DNA from: an uncultured Pseudomonadales bacterium
GTDB taxonomy: Bacteria > Pseudomonadota > Gammaproteobacteria > Pseudomonadales > IMCC2047
DNA length: 7,561 nt
Assembly: GCA_947258895.1 (NCBI GenBank)
Contig: CAMYKE010000055.1
Coordinates: 1-7,561 of the forward strand
Direction: 5' to 3'
This document shows positions 1-5,298 of the stretch, piece after piece. The first letter of the stretch is position 1. Every line of letters starts with the position of its first letter. Both the position numbers and the translations under genes were made by a program. The notes below the pieces were generated by a model. It ran no database searches. It was not told where the DNA came from and saw only the letters and a list, made by a program, of their open reading frames with translations.

Positions 1-2
1 AA

Positions 3-368
3 CGTAATGAAACGCAACTGAGCGAAACCGAGGTTTGGCTCAAGGAACTCCTTACCGAAAACGGCGGCAGTCTTGAGCGCAATAAAGTGTTTGCAGTGGC
101 GGCAAACAGAGGTTTCAGCGAGAGAACGGTGCACCGGGCGCGTGAACGCATCGGCGTTTTGACAAAACAACGAGGCTATGGATCTGACAAACGATCGGTC
201 TGGTCGCTGCCTGAAACACCCAATCTTACCAATCGTGCCAATTATGCCAAGTCTGAGGGGCCCCTGGAGGCTGGCAAGATTGGCACGATTGACAAAAATG
301 AGAGAAATGACACAAATAACCTAGTTCCAGATCCCTGTGACTTATTTGATTCCGAAGGAGCGACTTGA
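3..368 (+). CDS. C-terminal end of a mobile-element replication protein (RepA/primase-helicase-like), partial
   Basis: The reading frame is open from the left edge and 121 residues are visible before the TGA. No start lies in the window; an internal GTG at 87 is not a credible start because the frame continues upstream with protein-like sequence. Visible residues 6-55 form a winged-helix-like segment, including VWLKELL, then GFSERTVHRARERIGV, then a basic stretch and SVWSLP. This arrangement is typical of the C-terminal tail of AAA+ RepA/primase-helicase proteins encoded just upstream of alpA and int in integrated elements; that assignment comes from memory of the family and from the neighbours, since the ATPase core is off-window. 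After SVWSLP the tail turns low-complexity: tripeptide repeats N-x-(T/A), then G-x-I repeats, then an acidic end. The DNA of this tail forms a large inverted repeat. The stop overlaps the next start (ATGA), implying translational coupling. It could instead be another DNA-binding protein. Confidence 0.6.
   Translation, partial: RNETQLSETEVWLKELLTENGGSLERNKVFAVAANRGFSERTVHRARERIGVLTKQRGYGSDKRSVWSLPETPNLTNRANYAKSEGPLEAGKIGTIDKNERNDTNNLVPDPCDLFDSEGAT
221..291. repeat. 9-bp iteron-like repeats arranged as a long interrupted palindrome
   Basis: On the left arm four consecutive 9-mers begin with CAA: CAATCTTAC (221-229), CAATCGTGC (230-238), CAATTATGC (239-247) and the decayed CAAGTCTGA (248-256). 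On the right arm two copies occur inverted: GCAAGATTG (274-282) and GCACGATTG (283-291). Positions 230-242 and 279-291 are a perfect 13-bp inverted repeat. A perfect 10-bp palindrome, AGGGGCCCCT (256-265), sits exactly at the same centre (260.5), with a further matching block 245-249/272-276. The repeats lie in frame in the tail of the replication-type gene and encode N-x-(T/A) and G-x-I tripeptides. They could be protein-binding iterons, an mRNA hairpin upstream of xis/int, or repeat expansion tolerated in a disordered tail. Confidence 0.75.
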
Positions 369-757
369 TGAAAAAAACAGGAACCACGATTGTACCCAGG
401 CTCATACGTGTCCGGGATGCACCTGGATATTTGGGGATGGACCGTAACCGGTTTAATGGAGAGGTTCGTCCTTTTTTAACGGAAATCCCCATCGGCGATC
501 AAGGGATCGCCTTCGACAGACTTGAATTGGACGCCTGGGTGGAGGATTATAAATCCCGCAATGGGCGTCGTCTGAAAGCCTCAAAACTGGAGGACGACGT
601 ATGCAACAGAGCACGAAGTCAACACGCAACAAAATGCCAGGATTACGCCAAAAAGGTTGTATCTGGCACATTGAAAAACGCTGCCGATATGCGCAAGGTG
701 GATGGCTCAGGGAAAGCACGGGCACATCTTCGCGCATTGAGGCGGAACAAATCCTGA
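368..757 (+). CDS. AlpA-like helix-turn-helix protein (putative excisionase/regulator)
   Basis: This 129-residue protein starts at the ATG overlapping the previous stop (ATGA). A strong ribosome site, GAAGGAG, lies just upstream, and the ATG is preferred over the TTG at 365. Residues 12-32 look like a MerR/AlpA-type helix-turn-helix in which the recognition part replaces the usual AAxYLG by APGYLGMDRNRF. The segment IAFDRLELDAWVEDY (47-61) resembles the wing and final helix seen in AlpA-like and excisionase-like proteins. Residues 62-129 are basic, without recognisable fold. Its place directly before an integrase suggests a recombination directionality factor or transcriptional regulator of integrase; this is inference from family and position. 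The last 157 nt overlap the integrase gene in another frame. The basic tail reads through without a stop, so the overlap appears genuine, though the exact functional C-terminus is uncertain. Confidence 0.75.
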   Translation: MKKTGTTIVPRLIRVRDAPGYLGMDRNRFNGEVRPFLTEIPIGDQGIAFDRLELDAWVEDYKSRNGRRLKASKLEDDVCNRARSQHATKCQDYAKKVVSGTLKNAADMRKVDGSGKARAHLRALRRNKS

Positions 758-1773
758 TCCGCCGTCTAGCGGAACTGGAACAGGCAGCATCGAGGCGTGA
801 CGATGCGATCTTCACTTTCGAGCAAGCGGGATTGAGGTACCTGGAAGAGATTGCTCATAAAAGATCTGCGGATACAGTGGCGACACTGCTAGACAGGCTC
901 TTTAACTTCATTGGAGAGAAGGCGCTCGCGATGGTCCATGATGGAAGTCTAAAGTCTTTTGTGGATTCTGAACGTGCGCGCGGTCTGGCACCAAAGTCGA
1001 TTAATAATGCGATCGGTGTCGTGAGCGCGGTGTTAAACCGAGCGGCGCGTGTGTGGCGCACCGAAGAAGGCGTGCCGTGGTTGGCACAGGCTCCACCGAA
1101 GTTAACGCGATTATCGCTAATAGGTAAGCAGGCCAGAGCCTATCCGCTGTCATGGAAAGAGCAGGATAGACTATTCCGACTATTGCCAAGGTACTTGGCT
1201 GACGCGGCGCTGTTTGCAGTAAATACCGGTTGCCGAGAAAGCGAAGTTTGTAAACTGAAATGGGATTGGGAAGTCAAGGTGCCGGCTCTGGAATCAAGCG
1301 TATTTGTGCTTCCGGAATCTGAAACCAAGACCGCGACGGAGCGAGTGATTGTGTTAAATCGTTTTGCTAAGCAGGTGATTGATTGCCGACGAGGAAAGCA
1401 CGACGAGTTCGTATTTACCTACCGAGGCATTGGTATCAAAAGGTTACATAATACCTCGTGGAAGCGAGCCTGGCGGCAAGCGGAGCTACCAGTAGAGCCC
1501 GGCATTCTGAGAGGCGTACATAATCTTCGCCACACGTTTGGACGCAGGTTGCGAGGGGAGGGCATTCCCCTGGAAACTCGGAAGGCGCTTTTGGGTCATG
1601 CTGGCGGTGATATCACGACGCACTATTCAGCTGCTGAGCTCAAGGAACTGATAACAGCAGTAGAGTCCATCGCGAATCGAAATAGCACTAACTCGCCCAC
1701 TCTCACACTTGTGAGCCGAAGGCAAACAAATGACTGTCGGAAAAGTGTCGGAAGTATTCAAGATAAGGGATGA
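601..1773 (+). CDS. Tyrosine recombinase / integrase of the mobile element
   Basis: This 390-residue phage-type integrase would cut and rejoin DNA at the element's attachment sites. The catalytic residues are all visible: R212 (in NTGCRESEV), K243, H307 and R310 (in HNLRHTFGRR), H333 (in LLGHAGG) and the nucleophile Y342 (in THYS). Residues 11-60 match the N-terminal arm-binding region of element integrases (MPGLRQKG start, then REST-GTS and an EAE helix). Residues 70-170 resemble the SAM-like core-binding domain, and 180-350 the catalytic domain. Start 601 has GGAGG eight bases upstream; an in-frame ATG at 634 is the alternative and gives the family-like MPGLRQKG beginning. The first 157 nt overlap the AlpA-like gene. 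The stop lies 27 bp from a tRNA 3' end, as expected for a tRNA-targeting integrase. The gene appears intact and probably functional. Confidence 0.95.
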   Translation: MQQSTKSTRNKMPGLRQKGCIWHIEKRCRYAQGGWLRESTGTSSRIEAEQILIRRLAELEQAASRRDDAIFTFEQAGLRYLEEIAHKRSADTVATLLDRLFNFIGEKALAMVHDGSLKSFVDSERARGLAPKSINNAIGVVSAVLNRAARVWRTEEGVPWLAQAPPKLTRLSLIGKQARAYPLSWKEQDRLFRLLPRYLADAALFAVNTGCRESEVCKLKWDWEVKVPALESSVFVLPESETKTATERVIVLNRFAKQVIDCRRGKHDEFVFTYRGIGIKRLHNTSWKRAWRQAELPVEPGILRGVHNLRHTFGRRLRGEGIPLETRKALLGHAGGDITTHYSAAELKELITAVESIANRNSTNSPTLTLVSRRQTNDCRKSVGSIQDKG

Positions 1774-1800
1774 GCTATTTAAGCTAACCCCTTGATTAAA

Positions 1801-1822
1801 TGGCGCGCCCGGCAGGACTCGA
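1801..1822. other. Probable attachment-site core at the tRNA 3' end (element right end)
   Basis: Elements carrying this kind of integrase usually insert into the 3' part of a tRNA gene and regenerate it, leaving a direct repeat of the 3' end at the distal border. Here the integrase side abuts the tRNA 3' CCA at 1801 and the tRNA is complete, so the crossover should lie in its 3' portion. The core length cannot be set because the other copy is outside the window; the right limit given is arbitrary. Confidence 0.4.
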
Positions 1823-1877
1823 ACCTGCAACCCTCGGGTTCGAAGCCCGATACTCTATCCAGTTGAGCTACAGGCGC
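1801..1877 (-). tRNA. tRNA-Arg, anticodon UCG
   Basis: The minus strand folds into a full 77-nt cloverleaf. The acceptor arm GCGCCTG pairs with CGGGCGC (one G-U pair), followed by discriminator G and encoded CCA. The D arm is GCTC/GAGT, and the anticodon stem TCGGG/CCCGA is perfect. Loop CTTCGAA places TCG at positions 34-36, reading CGA arginine codons. The variable loop is GGGTT, and the T arm is GCAGG-TTCGAGT-CCTGC. No arm is disrupted, so integration of the neighbouring element left a functional gene. The 3' end faces the integrase. Confidence 0.96.
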
Positions 1878-1893
1878 GCAAAGGAGGGGAGGG

Positions 1894-1921
1894 AGTTTAC
1901 CAGATTCACCAAATCTGGAAA
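1894..1921 (-). promoter_or_regulatory. Probable promoter of tRNA-Arg with an inverted repeat filling the spacer
   Basis: Read on the minus strand, TTTCCA (1916-1921) and TAAACT (1894-1899) are separated by 16 bp, followed by a C/T-rich stretch. The start would fall near 1887, about ten bases before the mature tRNA. A perfect 7-bp inverted repeat, CCAGATT/AATCTGG with a 5-base loop (1900-1918), overlaps the spacer and the -35 edge, so it could be an operator. The promoter elements are only 4/6 matches each. Confidence 0.45.
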
Positions 1922-1965
1922 CAGTTTAGTCTCTATTTCCGCAGAAAATTTTTGCCGGTGGGGTG

Positions 1966-1979
1966 CCGGTTGCAACCGG
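1966..1979. repeat. Perfect 14-bp palindrome CCGGTTGCAACCGG
   Basis: The sequence CCGGTTGCAACCGG equals its own reverse complement. A further GCCGGT copy lies 5' of it at 1954-1959. The palindrome lies between the tRNA promoter and the peroxiredoxin-like gene, about 100 bp before that gene's start, where an operator could sit. No T-tract follows on either strand, so it is not an intrinsic terminator. The binding protein, if any, is unknown. Confidence 0.5.
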
Positions 1980-2077
1980 GCTCGGCTGAATCATTTCGCG
2001 GTTGGGTAGTCTGATACTACTGGGTGGCCAGCGGCGCCATCGACCCTGTAACAACTACTTAGAATAAAGGGGATGTG

Positions 2078-2788
2078 ATGCGTATTTCTTTTCCGGCATT
2101 TACTGCGATGCATTGTGCGGTACTGATAATGGTTGCGGCCGCGATAGTCGTGCTGCCCGGTCACGCGGAGCCAACGTTGAAGGCGGCGACCACGAAACAG
2201 GTGGCGGCCGAAGCTGCGGAACACCTGGGCCGAGCCCCGGCTGGCGTGGGTCTGACTCCCGGTGATGCGATCGCCGACTTTGCAATAAAAACCTTCGAGG
2301 GCGCTCCGACAAGCTTCAATGCCTTGTTGGAGGATGCGCCATTGCTGGTGATTTTTTACCGAGGCGGCTGGTGTCCGTACTGTAATTTTCAGGTCCGCGA
2401 GTTGACGCTCGGCTACCCAGGCTTCAGGAAGCGTGGGGTGATGCCCGTGTTGATTAGTGTTGACAAGGCTGGCGGTGCAGACATCGTGCAGAAAACCTAC
2501 GAGATTCCATTCCCGGTGCTGAGCGATCCTCAATTAGCTGCCTTGACGGAGTTTAATGTCAGGCACGAGATGGCCGAGGAAGAGTATCTGCGGCTACAAG
2601 GCTATGGAATCGACCTCGAGGACTGGGCGGGTGAGGGTCATCATGTTATTGCCAGGTCCTCGGCCTTCCTCGTTGACCAGGCCGGCATCGTCAAGTGGGC
2701 GCACGTGTCCGAAGATTACAAGGTGCGGCCGTCCACCGAGCAGTTGTTTGCCGTGATCGACCGGCTGCGAAGCCGCGGAGATATTTGA
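2078..2788 (+). CDS. Exported peroxiredoxin-like protein (AhpC/TSA family, CPYC motif)
   Basis: This 236-residue protein has a thioredoxin fold of the AhpC/TSA peroxiredoxin-like type and probably reduces peroxides or acts on thiols outside the cytoplasm. Residues 1-30 are a signal peptide, with a hydrophobic core AVLIMVAAAIVVL and a cleavage site after GHA. Residues 31-60 are a linker. Residues 61-110 hold the family opening (GDAIADFAIKTFEG) and the active site FYRGGWCPYC, with C99 and C102. These are the only cysteines of the mature protein, so chemistry would use a CxxC pair. Later blocks ISVDK (127-130) and FPVLSD (145-150) fit the peroxiredoxin-like subgroup. The ATG at 2078 is preferred over the GTG at 2075 because AAAGGGG lies five bases upstream. 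It stands alone, convergent with the uspE-like gene. The physiological reductant and substrate are not shown. Confidence 0.85.
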   Translation: MRISFPAFTAMHCAVLIMVAAAIVVLPGHAEPTLKAATTKQVAAEAAEHLGRAPAGVGLTPGDAIADFAIKTFEGAPTSFNALLEDAPLLVIFYRGGWCPYCNFQVRELTLGYPGFRKRGVMPVLISVDKAGGADIVQKTYEIPFPVLSDPQLAALTEFNVRHEMAEEEYLRLQGYGIDLEDWAGEGHHVIARSSAFLVDQAGIVKWAHVSEDYKVRPSTEQLFAVIDRLRSRGDI

Positions 2789-2846
2789 GCCGGCGATTTC
2801 GACACGGTGCCCAGGAAGGATACCAACCGACGGGGAAGCGCATCCC

Positions 2847-3740
2847 TCAGGCGTGATTCACTACCAGCATGTCGCTACGCAGCCATTTGATTACCTCTTC
2901 GGCGGTATTGCCAATCAACTTGCCCGCGACGCCCTCGCGGCCAACGCTGCCTATTACCAGGCAACCAGGCTTGAGCTTGCTGCTGATGCTGAGAATTTCC
3001 CCGGCCGGTTCACCGGCGGCGCGGTGAATGTTGTCCGGTGTAATGCCAAAAGGTTTCACCAGTCTGGTTGCCCTGGGAAGAAACTCTTCGCGGGCGCGTT
3101 TGGCGTACGTGGAAATATCAACAAGATCGAATTCCTTTAGCAGCTTTGGCACATGAATAACGAAGCAGCACGCCAGTTCGGCGTTGAAGGTATCTGCGAT
3201 CAATCGTCCCGCCTCGAGCAGGTGCAGGTTGAGCTGCTGTTTCTCCGGTTGGGAGGTTTCGATATCAATGGCGACCAGCACCCGACGTTTTGTTTTCCAT
3301 GGTTTTTCCGATACCAGATAGACCGGCGCCGGGGATTCCCGCATCAAGTGGAAGTCGGTGGAGGTGTAGGTCAGCGTCTCGCTGCGATGCCCGGTCTTGA
3401 TCAGCAGGTCATAGGGCTGGTCTGAGGCGCGCTGCGTGATCCATTCATGGATATTGTGCTCCCACACTACCTCGGCGGATACTTCACGCGCCTCGAGTTG
3501 CGGGAATTTCGCCCGTAAAGTGGCGATCGCTTCCAGCAGATGGGTTTCCCGTTTTTGAACGATTAGCTGTTTGACATCTTTGGTATCCATGTCTCCGCGC
3601 GCCGCGAGCCCGCCTAAATTGGCATGGCAGAAGCTGACAATATCGAGATTAGCGCCACTGGCGTCGGCGAACTCGAAGCCCTTATTCAGCGCCGACAACT
3701 GTTTGTCTTCCTGGTCCGCAATTACTAGTATATTTTGCAT
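2847..3740 (-). CDS. uspE: Tandem-domain universal stress protein, UspE-like
   Basis: This 297-residue cytoplasmic protein contains two Usp domains, residues 1-146 and 151-297, each beginning with a short strand (NILVIAD, RRVLVAID). The first domain ends with STDFHLMRESPAPVYLV, a block much like the end of UspE domain 1. The second carries GSVG (264-267), nine residues, then GNTAEEV (277-283), which is the nucleotide-binding type G-2X-G-9X-G motif with N in place of S/T, as in E. coli UspE. Length is close to that of UspE (316). Such proteins aid survival in stress and low oxygen, but the molecular activity is not settled. The start has GAGGAG upstream. The gene is monocistronic as far as visible. 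An FNR/ANR-type site 392 bp upstream of the start points toward it and may make it oxygen-responsive. Confidence 0.88.
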   Translation of the reverse strand: MQNILVIADQEDKQLSALNKGFEFADASGANLDIVSFCHANLGGLAARGDMDTKDVKQLIVQKRETHLLEAIATLRAKFPQLEAREVSAEVVWEHNIHEWITQRASDQPYDLLIKTGHRSETLTYTSTDFHLMRESPAPVYLVSEKPWKTKRRVLVAIDIETSQPEKQQLNLHLLEAGRLIADTFNAELACCFVIHVPKLLKEFDLVDISTYAKRAREEFLPRATRLVKPFGITPDNIHRAAGEPAGEILSISSKLKPGCLVIGSVGREGVAGKLIGNTAEEVIKWLRSDMLVVNHA

Positions 3741-4104
3741 TGTCGCTCCTCGGTCGTCCTGGGTGAAGCACTTGTCCTGTTCGATTGTTGGCGCGCACCC
3801 GGGTCATGTCGCCCTGGGTAACCAACGGTTCTGGGGTAGTTGCTATCTTACCGCGGACAGACCGTTTATCTCGGTCGTGCCTTTCGGCAATTTCGCCATT
3901 GCCGTCCGGCATGCGTCGCCGGAGGCACTGGTCGTTGTAAACCACCCTGCGTCATTCCTGGATGCTGCGGGCAAGAAGGGTAGTCAGGCCAAACAACTTC
4001 TTACCCTGAACCTTGTATACGCTAGTGTTGCTCTGTATCCGGGTTAACCGGGTTCCTGCCGCAGAACAGACCGGCTGAGTGGCTTTCAAAATACCTTTCA
4101 ATCA
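3741..4104 (-). other. Gene-free leader upstream of the uspE-like gene, with two adjacent hairpins
   Basis: No supported coding sequence was found on either strand in this stretch. If transcription starts near 4098 from the promoter described beside it, this is a 5' untranslated leader of about 358 nt. Two perfect hairpins abut each other: CGGCAAT/ATTGCCG with a 6-base loop (3885-3904) and TCCGGC/GCCGGA with a 7-base loop (3905-3923). No T-tract follows them, so they are not a simple terminator. A plus-strand frame runs through to 4047 but has no ribosome site and no recognisable family. Confidence 0.45.
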
Positions 4105-4145
4105 AGTGTAGATTATTCATTTGGCCGGTGATTGATCCATATCAA
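4105..4145 (-). promoter_or_regulatory. FNR/ANR-type class II promoter reading toward the uspE-like gene
   Basis: TTGATCCATATCAA (4132-4145) matches the FNR/ANR consensus TTGAT-N4-ATCAA at all ten fixed positions. Read on the minus strand, a -10-like TACACT (4105-4110) follows. This puts the site centre (4138.5) about 31 bp from the -10 centre, that is at -40.5 to -41.5, the classical activating position of FNR. The start would be near 4098. Toward the plus strand no comparable -10 is found at the matching distance. The site suggests induction under low oxygen; the regulator itself is not in the window. Confidence 0.7.
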
Positions 4146-4488
4146 ACCTGTGTGACTCGCCGCTTGCGTGGCCTTGCTGGTTGTTGAAAAATGACTCGGC
4201 GGGAGGAGGTTTGTGCCTGGCTGTGATTTGGTGCGCCAGGCCTTTACAACCCCTGGAGTGGTGAGCTAGCCTGCGTGCGTCACTGGTACAGCATCGATTT
4301 GGAGTCACAGCCATGGTTACAGGCAATTTTCAGCAGTCACAAACATACCGGGGTGCAGGTCGACCACGTTGCGATCTGCCCACCGGTGCGGGTCTCATCA
4401 CGATAGTCAATTGCGTTGCACCTGGGTCCCGTGCGCGGATTTCGTTTTCTCCCGGGCCAACAGAGCGGTGACGAGGAGGCGGACTACG
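4146..4488. other. Intergenic stretch with one doubtful small ORF
   Basis: This region separates the FNR-type site from the zinc-ribbon-like gene. The only candidate is a 52-codon plus-strand frame (4313-4471) that starts at an ATG with GGAG eight bases upstream and ends 17 bp before the next gene. Its product (MVTGNFQQSQ at the start, ending FSPGPTER) is unlike any family I recognise and its third-position base use is not gene-like. No terminator, tRNA or strong promoter was seen. Confidence 0.3.
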
Positions 4489-4686
4489 ATGGCGACCATA
4501 CTGCCGTTTAAAAAACCCGTTTCGGGTTCGGCAACGCGACACAAGGCGACGCCGAAGGGGCTATGCCAGCATGGGCATCACAAGTGGAAAATCTGGCAGG
4601 ACAAGCAGTTTGACGTGCGCGTTGGCAAGCTGGTCACGGTGTACTGCTGCCAACGGTGTGGCAAACAAAAGGTCAAGAGCCACTGA
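4489..4686 (+). CDS. Small zinc-ribbon-like protein of unknown function
   Basis: The product is 65 residues. The frame is open further upstream, but ATG 4489 has GAGGAGG nine bases before it and gives a compact product starting MATILPFKKP. A short basic linker is followed by LCQHGHHKW (25-33), then FDVRVGKLVTVYCCQRCGKQ (41-60). C26 with H30 or H31, and C53 or C54 with C57, make a plausible four-ligand zinc site; the CxxCG knuckle is the clearest part. Similar short proteins with an ILPFK start and a GHHKW...CxRCG pattern occur, as I recall, in gammaproteobacteria without assigned function. It is convergent with uspA, 71 bp apart. It may bind nucleic acid or a protein partner, but nothing in the sequence decides this. 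Confidence 0.7.
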   Translation: MATILPFKKPVSGSATRHKATPKGLCQHGHHKWKIWQDKQFDVRVGKLVTVYCCQRCGKQKVKSH

Positions 4687-4757
4687 TGCGGAGTTGGCAG
4701 AGGAGTCGCCTGCAAACTGGTACGCCATCCGGCGGTGCAACGGCTTTGCCAAAGGCG

Positions 4758-5186
4758 CTAGACCCTTATTGCCAGAACATCGCAGTTCGCCCCATGCAGG
4801 ACCGCGTTTGCGGTGGAGCCAAGCAACAGTTGCACCCCGTGACGGCCGTGACTGCCAATTACTACCAGGTCGACGTCATTGTGGTCGGCGAATTCATGAA
4901 TCGACATCTTGGGCACTCCATGCTCCAGGTGACATCGATCACTGGCGATCCCGTGTTTTGTTGCGGTTGCGGCTAGCTGTTCACTTGCTTGTCCGTGCAT
5001 CTCATCCTGCACGCTACTCAACTCCAAGCCTCCGAAATTGCCCCCATAGGGCGGGGGTTGCTCGATCACATGCAGCAAACTGATGGCGGCGCCCTCCTTT
5101 TCGGCAAGTTGCAGTGCGCGTTCGATAAGCTTGTCGGATTCGTTTGAAAGGTCGATTGGCACGAGGATGTGCTTGTAAATGGTCAT
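4758..5186 (-). CDS. uspA: Universal stress protein, single-domain UspA family
   Basis: This 142-residue protein is one complete Usp domain, of usual family length. It opens with YKHILVPIDLS (4-14), close to UspA of enterics, and LLHVIE (37-42) follows the first helix. The C-terminal part carries VVIGSHGRHG (108-117) then LLLGSTANAVL (120-130), and ends CDVLAIRV. The glycine motif has eight rather than nine residues between G114 and G123, so it is a slightly short version of the G-2X-G-9X-G(S/T) loop; nucleotide binding remains possible. The ATG at 5186 is chosen over upstream in-frame starts because AGGAGG sits seven bases before it and the fold begins there. It lies 112 bp downstream of the Sel1-SPOR gene on the same strand and could share its transcript. 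Role: cytoplasmic stress resistance, mechanism unknown. Confidence 0.9.
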   Translation of the reverse strand: MTIYKHILVPIDLSNESDKLIERALQLAEKEGAAISLLHVIEQPPPYGGNFGGLELSSVQDEMHGQASEQLAATATKHGIASDRCHLEHGVPKMSIHEFADHNDVDLVVIGSHGRHGVQLLLGSTANAVLHGANCDVLAIRV

Positions 5187-5298
5187 GCGAATACCTCCTA
5201 CGTTAAGGCTATTCAATCCCGGCACAGAGATACGGGAGCTCGGCTCGCCAGGCTGGATGCACTGCTTGCGCACAGCCCTTTGGCAACCCCGGTCTGAA

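Noticed and set aside
221..291. CRISPR-like array
   Set aside because: Repeat units are 9 bp and contiguous with no spacers, and copies occur in both orientations.
2789..2846. Possible bidirectional terminator between the peroxiredoxin-like gene and uspE
   Set aside because: No GC-rich hairpin followed by a T-tract on either strand.
3682..3945. Minus-strand frame overlapping the uspE start
   Set aside because: The product is low in hydrophobic residues and unlike a folded protein, and it runs into uspE out of frame.
3741..4047. Plus-strand frame continuing from inside the uspE gene to 4047, with a fairly protein-like sequence (FISVVPFGNF, EALVVVNHP)
   Set aside because: The only starts are inside uspE or lack a ribosome site, no family is recognised, and the first half is antisense to uspE.
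4687..4757. Possible terminator between the zinc-ribbon-like gene and uspA
   Set aside because: Only short stems (CGCC/GGCG, and TTTG/CAAA without a usable loop) and no T-tract.
4571..4976. Plus-strand frames overlapping the zinc-ribbon-like and uspA genes
   Set aside because: They are antisense or out-of-frame to two well-supported genes and have arginine/proline-rich shadow composition.
5187..5273. Upstream extension of uspA to position 5273
   Set aside because: The Usp fold begins at MTIYKHILV, and AGGAGG is correctly spaced only for the start at 5186.
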